Source: RUG13091 sp963619935 (GTDB taxonomy: Bacteria > Bacillota_I > Bacilli_A > RFN20 > CAG-826). Taken from it: a stretch of DNA of 10,984 nucleotides. The DNA lies in assembly GCA_963619935.1 (NCBI GenBank), contig CAVEYA010000006.1:1-10984 (forward strand), given 5' to 3'. Positions 1 to 7,916 of the stretch are shown in pieces. The stretch's first letter is position 1; every line of letters starts with the position of its first letter. The translations under genes and the position numbers were made by a program. The notes below the pieces were generated by a model. That model made no database searches, was not told the DNA's origin, and saw nothing but the letters and a program-made list of their open reading frames with translations.

Positions 1-2600
1 TTATTAACTATGGCTATATTGCTCGTGCTTTTGCGTTTCCATTTATTTCTCTTTTTGGACTTGGCAGTTATTTCTTTTATGTATTCCTATATTTATTAGG
101 CTTATCTCTTCTCTTTAGAGAAAAGGTAATCAAAATTCGTTTTAAGCATACTTTTTGGGCAATTGTTTTATTCTTTATTGCAACTTTAATTATTACTACT
201 TTAGTGATGCCAAATAAAACAAGCACAGATATTAATAGCTTAACAGTGCAAAATTGTGTCGATAAATTTGTTGATTGGAATTTCAATGCTTTATTAAAAG
301 ATGACACAACCAGCAATGCCACAAAAGCTTATTTCAATGCAAAATTTATTAATATGTTCCAAGAATTTCCTTATGGTGGTGGAATTGTTGGTTACTTCTT
401 AGTGGGTTTATTACATAATCAAGTATTATGTTGGGTCGTTGCTATCTTAATTGCTTTAGTTGGATTATTTGTTTTAACTTATCCTCTAATCATGAAAGTT
501 ATTCGTAAAAATAAAAAGTCAAATGATAAGCAAAATAATAAAAATAAAGATGAAAGTTATAACCATAATGAAGTCTTGGCAGTAAATGAAGGGAATAAAA
601 ATGTTTCTAATCAACGAGTAACAAACATTGATGTAATCAAAAATGCTTCTTATTTAGATGATAATTACAAACCAGAAATTTCTTCTGCTTTACCAAGATC
701 AATGTCCACACAAAATACACCTGCTAATTTTGAAATGAATAAAAATAATCCAATTAGTAATGCAAATGATGAATTTTCTTATTCTTCAAATAGTTATTTT
801 GTTCCTGCAAGATTTAATGCAGGTCATAAAGAAAACGCTGTAGAGCGTAGTGAACCTGTACCTACTAATAAACCAGTGTCTACAGTTAATAATGAAGTTG
901 ATAAACCTGTGAAAACTGAACAATTATCACTTAATTTTGATGAAAAACCACAAATTAATAATGATTTAGTAGCAACTAAACCAGTTTATGAAGAACAAAT
1001 AGTGGTGACAAGTACACCAAAAGTGGAACCTGCTCCAATTGTTCAAAGTCAACCGCAAGTTGTTATTGAAACTCCGGAAGTAGTAAGAAAACCAATTAAA
1101 TGGGTTCCACCTTCTGAAGATTTATTAGTCACCTACGAAGTTGGTGAAGCAATCGAAAAGAATACACTTGTGGCTAACGAAAGAATGCAAGCAATTAATG
1201 AAATCTTTAATGATTTTGAAGCTGGTGCAATTTGTTCTGATTTTATCATTGGCCCATCAGTTACTCGTTATAATATTAAATATGAAAAAGACGTTTCTGT
1301 TAGAAACGTGAAAAACTTAGAAACGGACTTAGCTATTCGTTTAGGTGGTGTAAATGTTGTTTTTAGAGATATCGTTGAAGGTTCTCCTTGCTCAGGCTTA
1401 GAAATACCTAACGCTGTTATTACCACCGTTGGTTTTAAAGAAGTTTATCAACAATTACCTGATAAAAAGAAACACCCTTTATGCGTTCCACTAGGTAAGA
1501 ATATTGAAGGCAAAGTGGTTACTTGTGACCTTAATGAAATGCCGCATGCTTTAGTGGCTGGTACCACTGGAAGTGGTAAATCTGTTTTTGTTCATTCCAT
1601 TATTGCAACATTAATCATGCGCAACTCGCCTGATGATGTAAAACTTATTTTAATCGATCCAAAAAGAGTGGAATTTTCTAAATATCGCGATGTCGCTCAT
1701 TTATTGTGTCCAATTATAAATGAACCAAGCCAAGCTAAAGTGGCTATGGGCAAATTAGTGGACGAAATGGAAAGAAGATACGCTTTATTCCAAGATAATC
1801 CAGATGGCGCAAGCAAAATTGAAGAATATAATGATTATTGCGAAGCAAATAATTTACCAAAAATTCCTTACATCATTGCCATTATTGATGAATTTGCCGA
1901 TTTAATGACTAATTGCAAAGAAGTTAGTACGTATGTTCAACAAATTGGTCAAAAAGCAAGAGCGGCTGGTATTCATATGATTATTGCTACACAAAGACCA
2001 TCAACTGATGTTATTACAGGTACAATTAAAGGCAATTTACCAACCAGATTTGCTTTGGCGGTTGCTTCTTCAACTGATTCCATCACTATTTTAGGCGAAG
2101 GAAAGGCGGAAAAATTATTAGGCAAAGGCGATATGTACGCTCAATCTCCATGTATTTCTCGTGCTGGTGCAGTGCGTATTCAAAGTAGTTATATTAGCAA
2201 TAAAGAAATTGCTCATATCGTTGGTTATATTAAAGATCATTACGCTCCATACTATGACCCTAACTTCTTAGATTTACATGATCGTAGTGAAGAAGAAGGA
2301 GAAAATTACGTTAATTCACCTGATTTTAAATCAAATGGGGCAAATAGCGATGAAACTAAATACCAAGAAATTAAATCTTGGGTGATGTCTAATGAATATA
2401 TGTCTATGTCTCGTATTCAAAGAGAATGCGGTGTTGGCTTTAACCGTGCAGGTCGTATATTTAAACGCTTACAAGATGAAGGTATTGTGGCCACTGAAAC
2501 TGAAGCTAATAAAGGTTGCCCAGTATTAGTCAAAGAAAAATTTTATGAAGGCAGTGCAGACACTGATATTCCAGTAAGCTCTGAAGTTTGTGAAAAATAA
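1..2600 (+). CDS. ftsK: DNA translocase FtsK/SpoIIIE, 5'-truncated by the window edge
   Basis: FtsK/SpoIIIE proteins are membrane-anchored hexameric ATPases that pump double-stranded DNA through the closing septum. The frame is open from base 3 with no start in the window, so the gene begins upstream; the GTG at 204 is internal because hydrophobic segments precede it. In the visible 865 residues there are membrane segments at about 18-38 and 51-69 and a hydrophobic stretch or pair at about 125-162. A low-complexity N/K/E/P/V-rich linker of about 200 residues follows. The motor has Walker A GTTGSGKS (520-527) and Walker B IIAIIDEF (Asp 629), plus the family motif ATQRPS. A C-terminal winged-helix gamma domain lies at about 785-835. 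The usual DSRTIL motif reads DSITIL here. The gene ends in TAA and overlaps pulA by one base. Family assignment is secure; ftsK versus spoIIIE naming is a matter of convention. Confidence 0.95.
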   Translation, partial: INYGYIARAFAFPFISLFGLGSYFFYVFLYLLGLSLLFREKVIKIRFKHTFWAIVLFFIATLIITTLVMPNKTSTDINSLTVQNCVDKFVDWNFNALLKDDTTSNATKAYFNAKFINMFQEFPYGGGIVGYFLVGLLHNQVLCWVVAILIALVGLFVLTYPLIMKVIRKNKKSNDKQNNKNKDESYNHNEVLAVNEGNKNVSNQRVTNIDVIKNASYLDDNYKPEISSALPRSMSTQNTPANFEMNKNNPISNANDEFSYSSNSYFVPARFNAGHKENAVERSEPVPTNKPVSTVNNEVDKPVKTEQLSLNFDEKPQINNDLVATKPVYEEQIVVTSTPKVEPAPIVQSQPQVVIETPEVVRKPIKWVPPSEDLLVTYEVGEAIEKNTLVANERMQAINEIFNDFEAGAICSDFIIGPSVTRYNIKYEKDVSVRNVKNLETDLAIRLGGVNVVFRDIVEGSPCSGLEIPNAVITTVGFKEVYQQLPDKKKHPLCVPLGKNIEGKVVTCDLNEMPHALVAGTTGSGKSVFVHSIIATLIMRNSPDDVKLILIDPKRVEFSKYRDVAHLLCPIINEPSQAKVAMGKLVDEMERRYALFQDNPDGASKIEEYNDYCEANNLPKIPYIIAIIDEFADLMTNCKEVSTYVQQIGQKARAAGIHMIIATQRPSTDVITGTIKGNLPTRFALAVASSTDSITILGEGKAEKLLGKGDMYAQSPCISRAGAVRIQSSYISNKEIAHIVGYIKDHYAPYYDPNFLDLHDRSEEEGENYVNSPDFKSNGANSDETKYQEIKSWVMSNEYMSMSRIQRECGVGFNRAGRIFKRLQDEGIVATETEANKGCPVLVKEKFYEGSADTDIPVSSEVCEK

Positions 2601-4744
2601 TGAACAATAGCTGTAGCTTGAAAGCTAAATTAGTTTCTTTAAGAAAAATCAGAGCTTTGGTTTTTTCTTCCTTTAATGACGGAAATAGTCCTAAGTTTAT
2701 TTTAAAAAGAGACGATGGGGCACAAGAAACTTTAAAAGTGGTGAAATATACCTCTTCTCCAGTAATGAAGTTCTACGAGCTAGAAATGGGGCAAGATTTC
2801 GTTTTTGGTCATGCTTATGTATTATCTTTAGAAGGATATCCTGTCGTTAATATCGAAGTTAATGAAGCAACAACCTTTAAAGAATTTGATTCATTATTTA
2901 ATTATGATGGAGATGACTTAGGCGCAATCTATAATAAAAAAGAAACTTCTTTTAATTTATGGGCTCCATTAGCCAGTTCAGTTATTTTAAAATTAGAAAA
3001 AGAAGATAATGAATTTATTTATGTTCCTTTAAAACGGACTGAAAAAGGCGTTTATCGCACAGTTATTAAAGGTGATTTACTAAATAAAAAATATTTATAC
3101 TTAGTCACAAATAGTGGCGTGACATTATCATCTTTAGATCCTTGGGGTAAAGGAGTTAGCTTAAATAGTGAATATTCGGCGGTTGTGGACACTACTTATA
3201 TTAAAAATATAAAAAGTATTAAACCAAATAATAAATTAGATAATCCTGTTGATTATATTATTTATGAAACACATATTCGTGATTTTACAGAAGATAAGAG
3301 CACAGATATCGTAAATAAAGGTAAATATCTAGGAATGGTGGAAGAAAATAGGCACACAATAGGCGGTAATCCAGCTGGATTAGATTACCTTCAATTTTTA
3401 GGCATCACACATTTACAAATATTACCTGTTATTGATTATTTAGGCGTAGATGACATAGATCCGTCTAAAGGATATAACTGGGGTTATAATCCAATCTCAT
3501 TTTTTGCTTTAGAAGGTAGTTATTCCACTCATCCAGAAATACCAATGAATCGTTTAATTGAATTTAAAACAATGGTAAATAAATTACACAGTCACAATAT
3601 TCGCATCATCATGGATGTGGTTTATAACCACATTTATGAATTTATGGATTCCGCTTTTGAAAAAGTAGTGCCAAATTATTTTTATCGACGTCGTAATAAT
3701 GGACAAATCGCCGCTGCTTCGGGATGTGGGGATGATGTAGCTAGTGAAAAATATATGGTTAGAAAAACGATTATTGAATCACTTAAATATTTTACTGAGG
3801 TGTTTGATATTGATGGCTATCGCTTTGATTTAATGGGTTTACTTGATATTAAAACTATTAATGATAGCTTAAAAGAATGTCAAAAAATCAAAAAAGATAT
3901 TTATTTCTATGGTGAAGGCTGGAATATGGGCATGGAATTAGCTTTTGAAAATAAAGCTTGTAGCGAAAATGCAGATAAATTACCAGAAATCGGTTTCTTT
4001 AATGATTTATATCGCGACACTTTAAAAGGTCCTCATTATCATGACCAATTAACAAAAAAAGGCTATGTTGGTGGAAATAATGAATTAAGTGATTTAGCCG
4101 CTTATTGCTTTTATGGTTCTACTTTAAATATTAATCATATAGCTAGATTTAAAGAGGCAAATCAATCAATCAACTATGTTGAATGCCATGATAATTGCAC
4201 TTTATTTGATAAATTAATTCGTTCCAATTCTAATGAAGATGAAAGCACTATTTTAAAAAGAGTTATGCTTGCAAATTCATTAATTATGAATTCCTATGGT
4301 GTGCCTTTATTCCATATGGGACAAGAAATTGGGCAAAGCAAATCGGAATTAGATAATACCTATAAAACCCCAACAATTAATAATATGAACTGGGCATTAG
4401 TGGATGAACGTTTTGAAATGGCTAGCCAATTCCATTTATTAGCTAATTTAAGAAAAACTAAATTACATCATATTTTTTCATATTATACACAAGAAGATAT
4501 TAAAAATATCTTTACTTATGACAAATGGTGGAATGGCGTTCTTTGCTTTTATAGCGATAAACAAGAATATATTGCTCCTTATAAAAAGATTATCTTCTTA
4601 GTTAATCCTTCAAATCAAAGTTTAACTTATGATTTAGATGATTATTATAGTTTATTATCATTTGATGATAAGATTAGCGAACAAACACATATCAAAAGTG
4701 GGATGATTGCACCTTTGACTGCTCAAGGGCTATTTTTAAAATAA
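2600..4744 (+). CDS. pulA: Type I pullulanase (GH13 glycogen/starch debranching enzyme)
   Basis: Pullulanase hydrolyses alpha-1,6 branch linkages in glycogen, starch fragments or pullulan. The 714-residue length matches short cytoplasmic type I pullulanases, and there is no signal peptide, so it probably acts on intracellular glycogen or imported dextrins. An N-terminal region (1-100) precedes a CBM48-like beta-sandwich (about 108-200, FNLWAP). The GH13 barrel follows with all four conserved regions: DVVYNH (339-344), GYRFD with nucleophile Asp410, YGEGW with acid/base Glu439, and ECHDN with Asp531. The type I signature reads YNWGYNP (292-298) rather than the usual YNWGYDP. The ATG shares its A with the last base of the ftsK stop (TAATG). 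There is no clear Shine-Dalgarno sequence, so translation is probably coupled to ftsK. No other glycogen gene is in the window. Confidence 0.95.
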   Translation: MNNSCSLKAKLVSLRKIRALVFSSFNDGNSPKFILKRDDGAQETLKVVKYTSSPVMKFYELEMGQDFVFGHAYVLSLEGYPVVNIEVNEATTFKEFDSLFNYDGDDLGAIYNKKETSFNLWAPLASSVILKLEKEDNEFIYVPLKRTEKGVYRTVIKGDLLNKKYLYLVTNSGVTLSSLDPWGKGVSLNSEYSAVVDTTYIKNIKSIKPNNKLDNPVDYIIYETHIRDFTEDKSTDIVNKGKYLGMVEENRHTIGGNPAGLDYLQFLGITHLQILPVIDYLGVDDIDPSKGYNWGYNPISFFALEGSYSTHPEIPMNRLIEFKTMVNKLHSHNIRIIMDVVYNHIYEFMDSAFEKVVPNYFYRRRNNGQIAAASGCGDDVASEKYMVRKTIIESLKYFTEVFDIDGYRFDLMGLLDIKTINDSLKECQKIKKDIYFYGEGWNMGMELAFENKACSENADKLPEIGFFNDLYRDTLKGPHYHDQLTKKGYVGGNNELSDLAAYCFYGSTLNINHIARFKEANQSINYVECHDNCTLFDKLIRSNSNEDESTILKRVMLANSLIMNSYGVPLFHMGQEIGQSKSELDNTYKTPTINNMNWALVDERFEMASQFHLLANLRKTKLHHIFSYYTQEDIKNIFTYDKWWNGVLCFYSDKQEYIAPYKKIIFLVNPSNQSLTYDLDDYYSLLSFDDKISEQTHIKSGMIAPLTAQGLFLK

Positions 4745-4771
4745 TATATTAATTATTAACAATTTCATAAG

Positions 4772-4803
4772 TATTCAATTTACAAATAATTGAATATTTT
4801 TTT
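4772..4803 (+). terminator. Rho-independent terminator after pulA
   Basis: A perfect 9-bp inverted repeat, TATTCAATT (4772-4780) and AATTGAATA (4788-4796), has a 7-base loop and is followed directly by seven T (4797-4803). The stem is AT-rich with one G-C pair, so it may be weak. It lies 27 bases after the pulA stop and shares bases with the plsC promoter. Confidence 0.6.
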
Positions 4804-4808
4804 ATAAT
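4779..4808 (+). promoter_or_regulatory. Sigma-A-type promoter of plsC
   Basis: TTTACA (4779-4784, 5 of 6 consensus bases) and a perfect TATAAT (4803-4808) are separated by 18 bases. The start codon is only 9 bases beyond the -10 box, so transcription should begin at or within a few bases of the ATG at 4818. The -35 box covers the end of the left stem and the loop of the pulA terminator. Confidence 0.6.
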
Positions 4809-4817
4809 AATGACGTT

Positions 4818-5603
4818 ATGATACATTGGACAAAAGCAGTTTTAAATCAAGGCATTCCAGTAATTTGGGATTATTTTGCATGGATGCGTAAATACGCAAA
4901 ACACCCAGAAAAATACCCAATTACTGTTAGACACAAGAAAATTGCTAAATTAATGAAAAATATGTGTCGGGCTTTTAATGTTGATTTATTTATTGAAGGA
5001 AAAGAAAATATTCCTACTAGTGCTTCTTGCATAGTAGCTAATCATTTATCTAGCTTTGATCCTTTAGCGTTATTAGCAATAATTGATTTCCCAACTACCT
5101 TTGTAGCTAAAAAAGAAGTTGGCAAAATGCCTTTTATTGGCAAATGTGTCAAAGATATAGATGGTCTATTACTTGACCGTGAAGATTTAAAACAATCATT
5201 ACGCGTAATGATGAAAGTACAAGACGATTTAACGCATAAAAAAGATAAAAACTGGATTATATTCCCAGAAGGAACAAGAAATAAAGACACAATGCATAAT
5301 CTAAAAGAATTCCATCATGGAACTTTTAGACCTGCTGTTAAATCAGGCGTTAATATTGTGCCTGTCGCCATTTTTGGGACATCAAGAGTATTTAAAACAA
5401 AACCGCAATATAAAAAATATCCTGTCTTTGTTAAATTCTTAAAACCAATCACTCCTGATGAATATAATGGTAAATCTACACAAGAAATTGCAAAATTGTG
5501 TCAAGATAATATTCAAAGAGAAATTTCCTTTAATTTAAGAAAAAAAGATTTTGAATATATGCACAAAAAATATAAAAAATATAGACACAATCAAAATAAG
5601 TAA
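4818..5603 (+). CDS. plsC: 1-acyl-sn-glycerol-3-phosphate acyltransferase (PlsC/LPLAT family)
   Basis: PlsC adds the second acyl chain to lysophosphatidic acid to make phosphatidic acid, the precursor of membrane phospholipids, at the inner face of the membrane. The 261-residue product has the catalytic HX4D motif NHLSSFD (75-81, His76 and Asp81). It also has the block FVAKKE (95-100) before PFIG, the glycerol-phosphate-binding FPEGTR (149-154) and VPVAI (181-185). The basic C-terminus (KKYKKYRH) could help membrane association. ATG 4818 is the first in-frame start after the stop at 4791. It has no Shine-Dalgarno sequence and sits 9 bases after a perfect -10 box, so the mRNA is probably leaderless or nearly so. 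The next Met is residue 23, also without a ribosome binding site. The family is certain; exact acyl-acceptor specificity is not. Confidence 0.92.
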   Translation: MIHWTKAVLNQGIPVIWDYFAWMRKYAKHPEKYPITVRHKKIAKLMKNMCRAFNVDLFIEGKENIPTSASCIVANHLSSFDPLALLAIIDFPTTFVAKKEVGKMPFIGKCVKDIDGLLLDREDLKQSLRVMMKVQDDLTHKKDKNWIIFPEGTRNKDTMHNLKEFHHGTFRPAVKSGVNIVPVAIFGTSRVFKTKPQYKKYPVFVKFLKPITPDEYNGKSTQEIAKLCQDNIQREISFNLRKKDFEYMHKKYKKYRHNQNK

Positions 5604-5604
5604 G

Positions 5605-5629
5605 AAACTGCTATTGCAGTTTTTTTCTT
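5605..5629 (+). terminator. Rho-independent terminator of plsC
   Basis: AAACTGC (5605-5611), a 4-base loop TATT and GCAGTTT (5616-5622) form a perfect 7-bp stem followed by a T-rich run. It starts 2 bases after the plsC stop codon and reads on the + strand. Confidence 0.85.
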
Positions 5630-5642
5630 TTATAAAAGCATT

Positions 5643-5680
5643 AAAAAAGACGCTACATCAATGACATAGCGTCTATTTTT
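5643..5680 (-). terminator. Terminator of the convergent lipoprotein gene, probably bidirectional
   Basis: AGACGCTA (5648-5655) and TAGCGTCT (5667-5674) form a perfect 8-bp stem with an 11-base loop. Read on the minus strand, the stem is followed by a T run (complement of A 5643-5647), 24 bases after the lipoprotein stop. On the + strand it is followed by ATTTTT, so it can also back up the plsC terminator. Confidence 0.8.
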
Positions 5681-5697
5681 AATTAAATAAGATTTAA

Positions 5698-7815
5698 TTA
5701 TGCAGCTTTAACGAAGCTTTTACCGTAAACAACAGTAATTTCGATAAAGCCATAATCAGCATATGCGTCAACGCTAACCCAAACGCCGTTTGTGTAGTCA
5801 GCATAACCAAGCCATTCTGAGCTGCTTGTTGGACATTGAACGTTAGCAGTATAAGCACCAGTTGCAACAAGTTCAGCTTTTAAAGCTTCACCAATCTTGT
5901 CGAGGTCAGCACCCTCACCATAAACAAGATCAAATGTGTAGAAAACAACTGCATAGCCTTGGCTGAGATAGCTTGAATCTGCTTCATAATACCAATCTTC
6001 TGTAGCATATTCAGTACTATCAACTGTAACTGTAAAGTCAGCGAAGAAGTTAATAGTGGAGCTGAAATATGCAGAATATTTTTCACTATAGTAAGCAACA
6101 TCACTATTCATATAGCCGAGGTAAGTAGCGTCGCAGCGTTCAGCAACTAAAGCACCAGAAGTAGCATTGACAGCATAGATATCTAATGTAACTGTTTTAC
6201 TATCTTTACTAATGCTAACAACAACCATTTCTTTGCTGGTTGCATTATACCAAACATCTTCTTGAGTTAATTCGAATGATTTATATTCAAATCCTGCAAG
6301 CATTAAACCGGCTTCATATTGAGTTGCAGCTGTTTCATCAGCAGCAGCTAATGTAACTTTAATTGAATAAACTCCAATTAAACCATAATCCTCGAAGTAT
6401 TTGCTATAAACAGATTCGTTAGAGTAATCGACAACAGCACTGCTAACTGTATTGGAGAAATTAATAAGTGCGCTTGTACGATCAGTAGCGGTACTATCTA
6501 AGCTCTTTTCATAAGCTGTTGCGAGGTTTAAATAGAATGCTTTTGCATCAGCAAATGCTGTTTCACCAGTAAAGGTTTTGCTTGGTTTTAAACCAATGTA
6601 GTAAAGGCTGAGGTATGCTTCATAGTTTGCTAATAAAACAGTGGCATATATTGTTCCATCTGAGTCTTTAAAGTTATAAATGGCTTCGCCATTTTCTTCG
6701 TTGTTCATTGAAGAAGCTTCTCCGCCTTGAGTTGTTAAACCTGTTATTAAAGCATTAAATGTTTCTTCTATCTTAGCAGCTTTAGCATTGATTGTAACAG
6801 CCAATAAAGCGGCTGAGCTATGGTCAACAGCAACCCAAGATGCATCTGTGAAAATATCGTCAACATTATCAGAAAGCATGCTTTCATCGACGACATAAGA
6901 GAAAATGTTTTCATTTTCAAATGTCACCATTGTGTCTCTATAGTTATCACCTTCAAGTTCTTGGACATCAGCCCATTTATCTTTAACAATTGAGGCCTCA
7001 GAAGTTGGAGTTTCTCTTAAACTATAGGAACCGATGATATCACCGATGACGATTGATGTGCCGCCTTCGGTTCTATCGTATCTTGCGGTACCAACAAGTT
7101 TGCCTGTATCGCCAACACTCTTTTTGGCAAAATAGCTGTTAATTTTGCTAATTGTGCTAGCGGATAAGCCAGCTGGAATTACCACTTTAAATGGTGAAAG
7201 ATTATCTTCGTCTTCTAAGTCTTTATCTTCACCTGGGTAAACAACATAGAAGGAACTTTCTTTTTCAGCGGTAACTGTTTCTGGAATAGAAGCAAATTGT
7301 ACATTTAGAGATAATTTTTTGCCTGATGCAGAACGGCCAAAATATTCATCAAAATAGTTACGAGGAACATTATTCCAATAGTAGACAATTTGACCTGTTG
7401 TCATATTTTCACCTTGATCGTCACCATCATACACGCCATTAAGTGTGACATCCGCATCCTTAATAACTGCGTGACCATTTTCGTCTTCTAATGTACCGAC
7501 AACGGTAATGTCTGCCCATTCGAGACTATCAGCAACAGGCATTTTTTTCGCTTGAATTTCAATGCCGTATAAGTCCAAGACTGAAGTACTATCTGGTACA
7601 CAATAACCACCAATAATGGTATTGCCAAAAGTATCAGCCACACCAAGATTACAAATTTTGACTTTTTCGCCTTGGTGTTCCCAGTCGCCATTACTATCGA
7701 GAACTAAAAGTTCATCAAGAGTATATTCTGGCACTGCTGGTTCTTTTTTGCCACACGCGCCTACTGATAGAGCGATTGTAGCAGTAGCTAGAATTTTAAT
7801 TAGATTCTTTTTCAT
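5698..7815 (-). CDS. Large lipoprotein of unknown function with repeated alpha/beta modules
   Basis: I do not recognise this 705-residue protein. It has a type II signal peptide: a KKNLIK start, a short hydrophobic core and lipobox VGAC with the lipidated cysteine at 21. It should therefore be anchored on the outer face of the membrane. Residues about 45-125 look like an OB-fold-type beta domain (GEKVKIC, then a VVGTL strand and a KDADV end), and 165-260 may be a second one. Three divergent modules follow at about 334-411, 478-550 and 620-700. Each has a beta strand, a helix ending near a Leu-rich segment and Gly, and then a beta hairpin with alternating V/I and aromatic residues. The product is acidic and rich in A, S, T, D and Y. 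The start is fixed by AGGAG 6 bases before the ATG. Substrate binding or surface attachment is possible, but the sequence does not decide it. Confidence 0.85.
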   Translation of the reverse strand: MKKNLIKILATATIALSVGACGKKEPAVPEYTLDELLVLDSNGDWEHQGEKVKICNLGVADTFGNTIIGGYCVPDSTSVLDLYGIEIQAKKMPVADSLEWADITVVGTLEDENGHAVIKDADVTLNGVYDGDDQGENMTTGQIVYYWNNVPRNYFDEYFGRSASGKKLSLNVQFASIPETVTAEKESSFYVVYPGEDKDLEDEDNLSPFKVVIPAGLSASTISKINSYFAKKSVGDTGKLVGTARYDRTEGGTSIVIGDIIGSYSLRETPTSEASIVKDKWADVQELEGDNYRDTMVTFENENIFSYVVDESMLSDNVDDIFTDASWVAVDHSSAALLAVTINAKAAKIEETFNALITGLTTQGGEASSMNNEENGEAIYNFKDSDGTIYATVLLANYEAYLSLYYIGLKPSKTFTGETAFADAKAFYLNLATAYEKSLDSTATDRTSALINFSNTVSSAVVDYSNESVYSKYFEDYGLIGVYSIKVTLAAADETAATQYEAGLMLAGFEYKSFELTQEDVWYNATSKEMVVVSISKDSKTVTLDIYAVNATSGALVAERCDATYLGYMNSDVAYYSEKYSAYFSSTINFFADFTVTVDSTEYATEDWYYEADSSYLSQGYAVVFYTFDLVYGEGADLDKIGEALKAELVATGAYTANVQCPTSSSEWLGYADYTNGVWVSVDAYADYGFIEITVVYGKSFVKAA

Positions 7816-7821
7816 ACTAAT

Positions 7822-7826
7822 CTCCT
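7822..7826 (-). promoter_or_regulatory. Ribosome binding site of the lipoprotein gene
   Basis: AGGAG on the minus strand, 6 bases before the ATG at 7815. It is the strongest Shine-Dalgarno sequence in the window and contrasts with the starts that have none. Confidence 0.85.
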
Positions 7827-7853
7827 TTCGTTAAAAATTTATAGCTTGCTAAA

Positions 7854-7882
7854 AGAATATGCCTATTTACAATGTAAAACAA
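7854..7882 (-). promoter_or_regulatory. Candidate promoter of the lipoprotein gene
   Basis: On the minus strand TTGTTT (7882-7877) and TATTCT (7859-7854) are 17 bases apart, below an A-rich run. Each box matches consensus at only 3 and 4 positions. A second reading, TAGGCA-16-TATAAA, lies closer to the gene. The exact promoter is uncertain, but this 98-base gap must hold it unless the gene is read through from rsmF. Confidence 0.35.
7866..7878 (-). promoter_or_regulatory. Candidate operator palindrome upstream of the lipoprotein gene
   Basis: TTTACA-A-TGTAAA is a perfect 6-bp inverted repeat around one central base. It lies in the spacer of the TTGTTT/TATTCT candidate promoter and touches its -35 box, a usual position for a repressor site. 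The TACA/TGTA half-sites resemble those of several repressor families, but none can be named from this alone. Confidence 0.35.
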
Positions 7883-7893
7883 TATTTTTTTTA

Positions 7894-7916
7894 AGTATTT
7901 TTGTATAACAAATACT
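7894..7916 (-). repeat. Imperfect inverted repeat at the rsmF stop codon
   Basis: The arms are 7894-7904 and 7908-7916, with two extra T in one arm and a 3-base loop. The repeat includes two bases of the TAG stop. On the minus strand it is followed by an A run and not a T run, so it is not a standard terminator. Read-through from rsmF into the lipoprotein gene remains possible. Confidence 0.4.

Noticed and set aside
204..206. GTG 204 as the ftsK start
   Set aside because: The frame stays open to the window edge and the upstream part encodes membrane segments expected for FtsK, so the gene starts outside the window.
7616..7834. 72-residue + strand open frame across the lipoprotein start
   Set aside because: It is antisense to the signal peptide and its hydrophobic look comes from that. 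No ribosome site is present.
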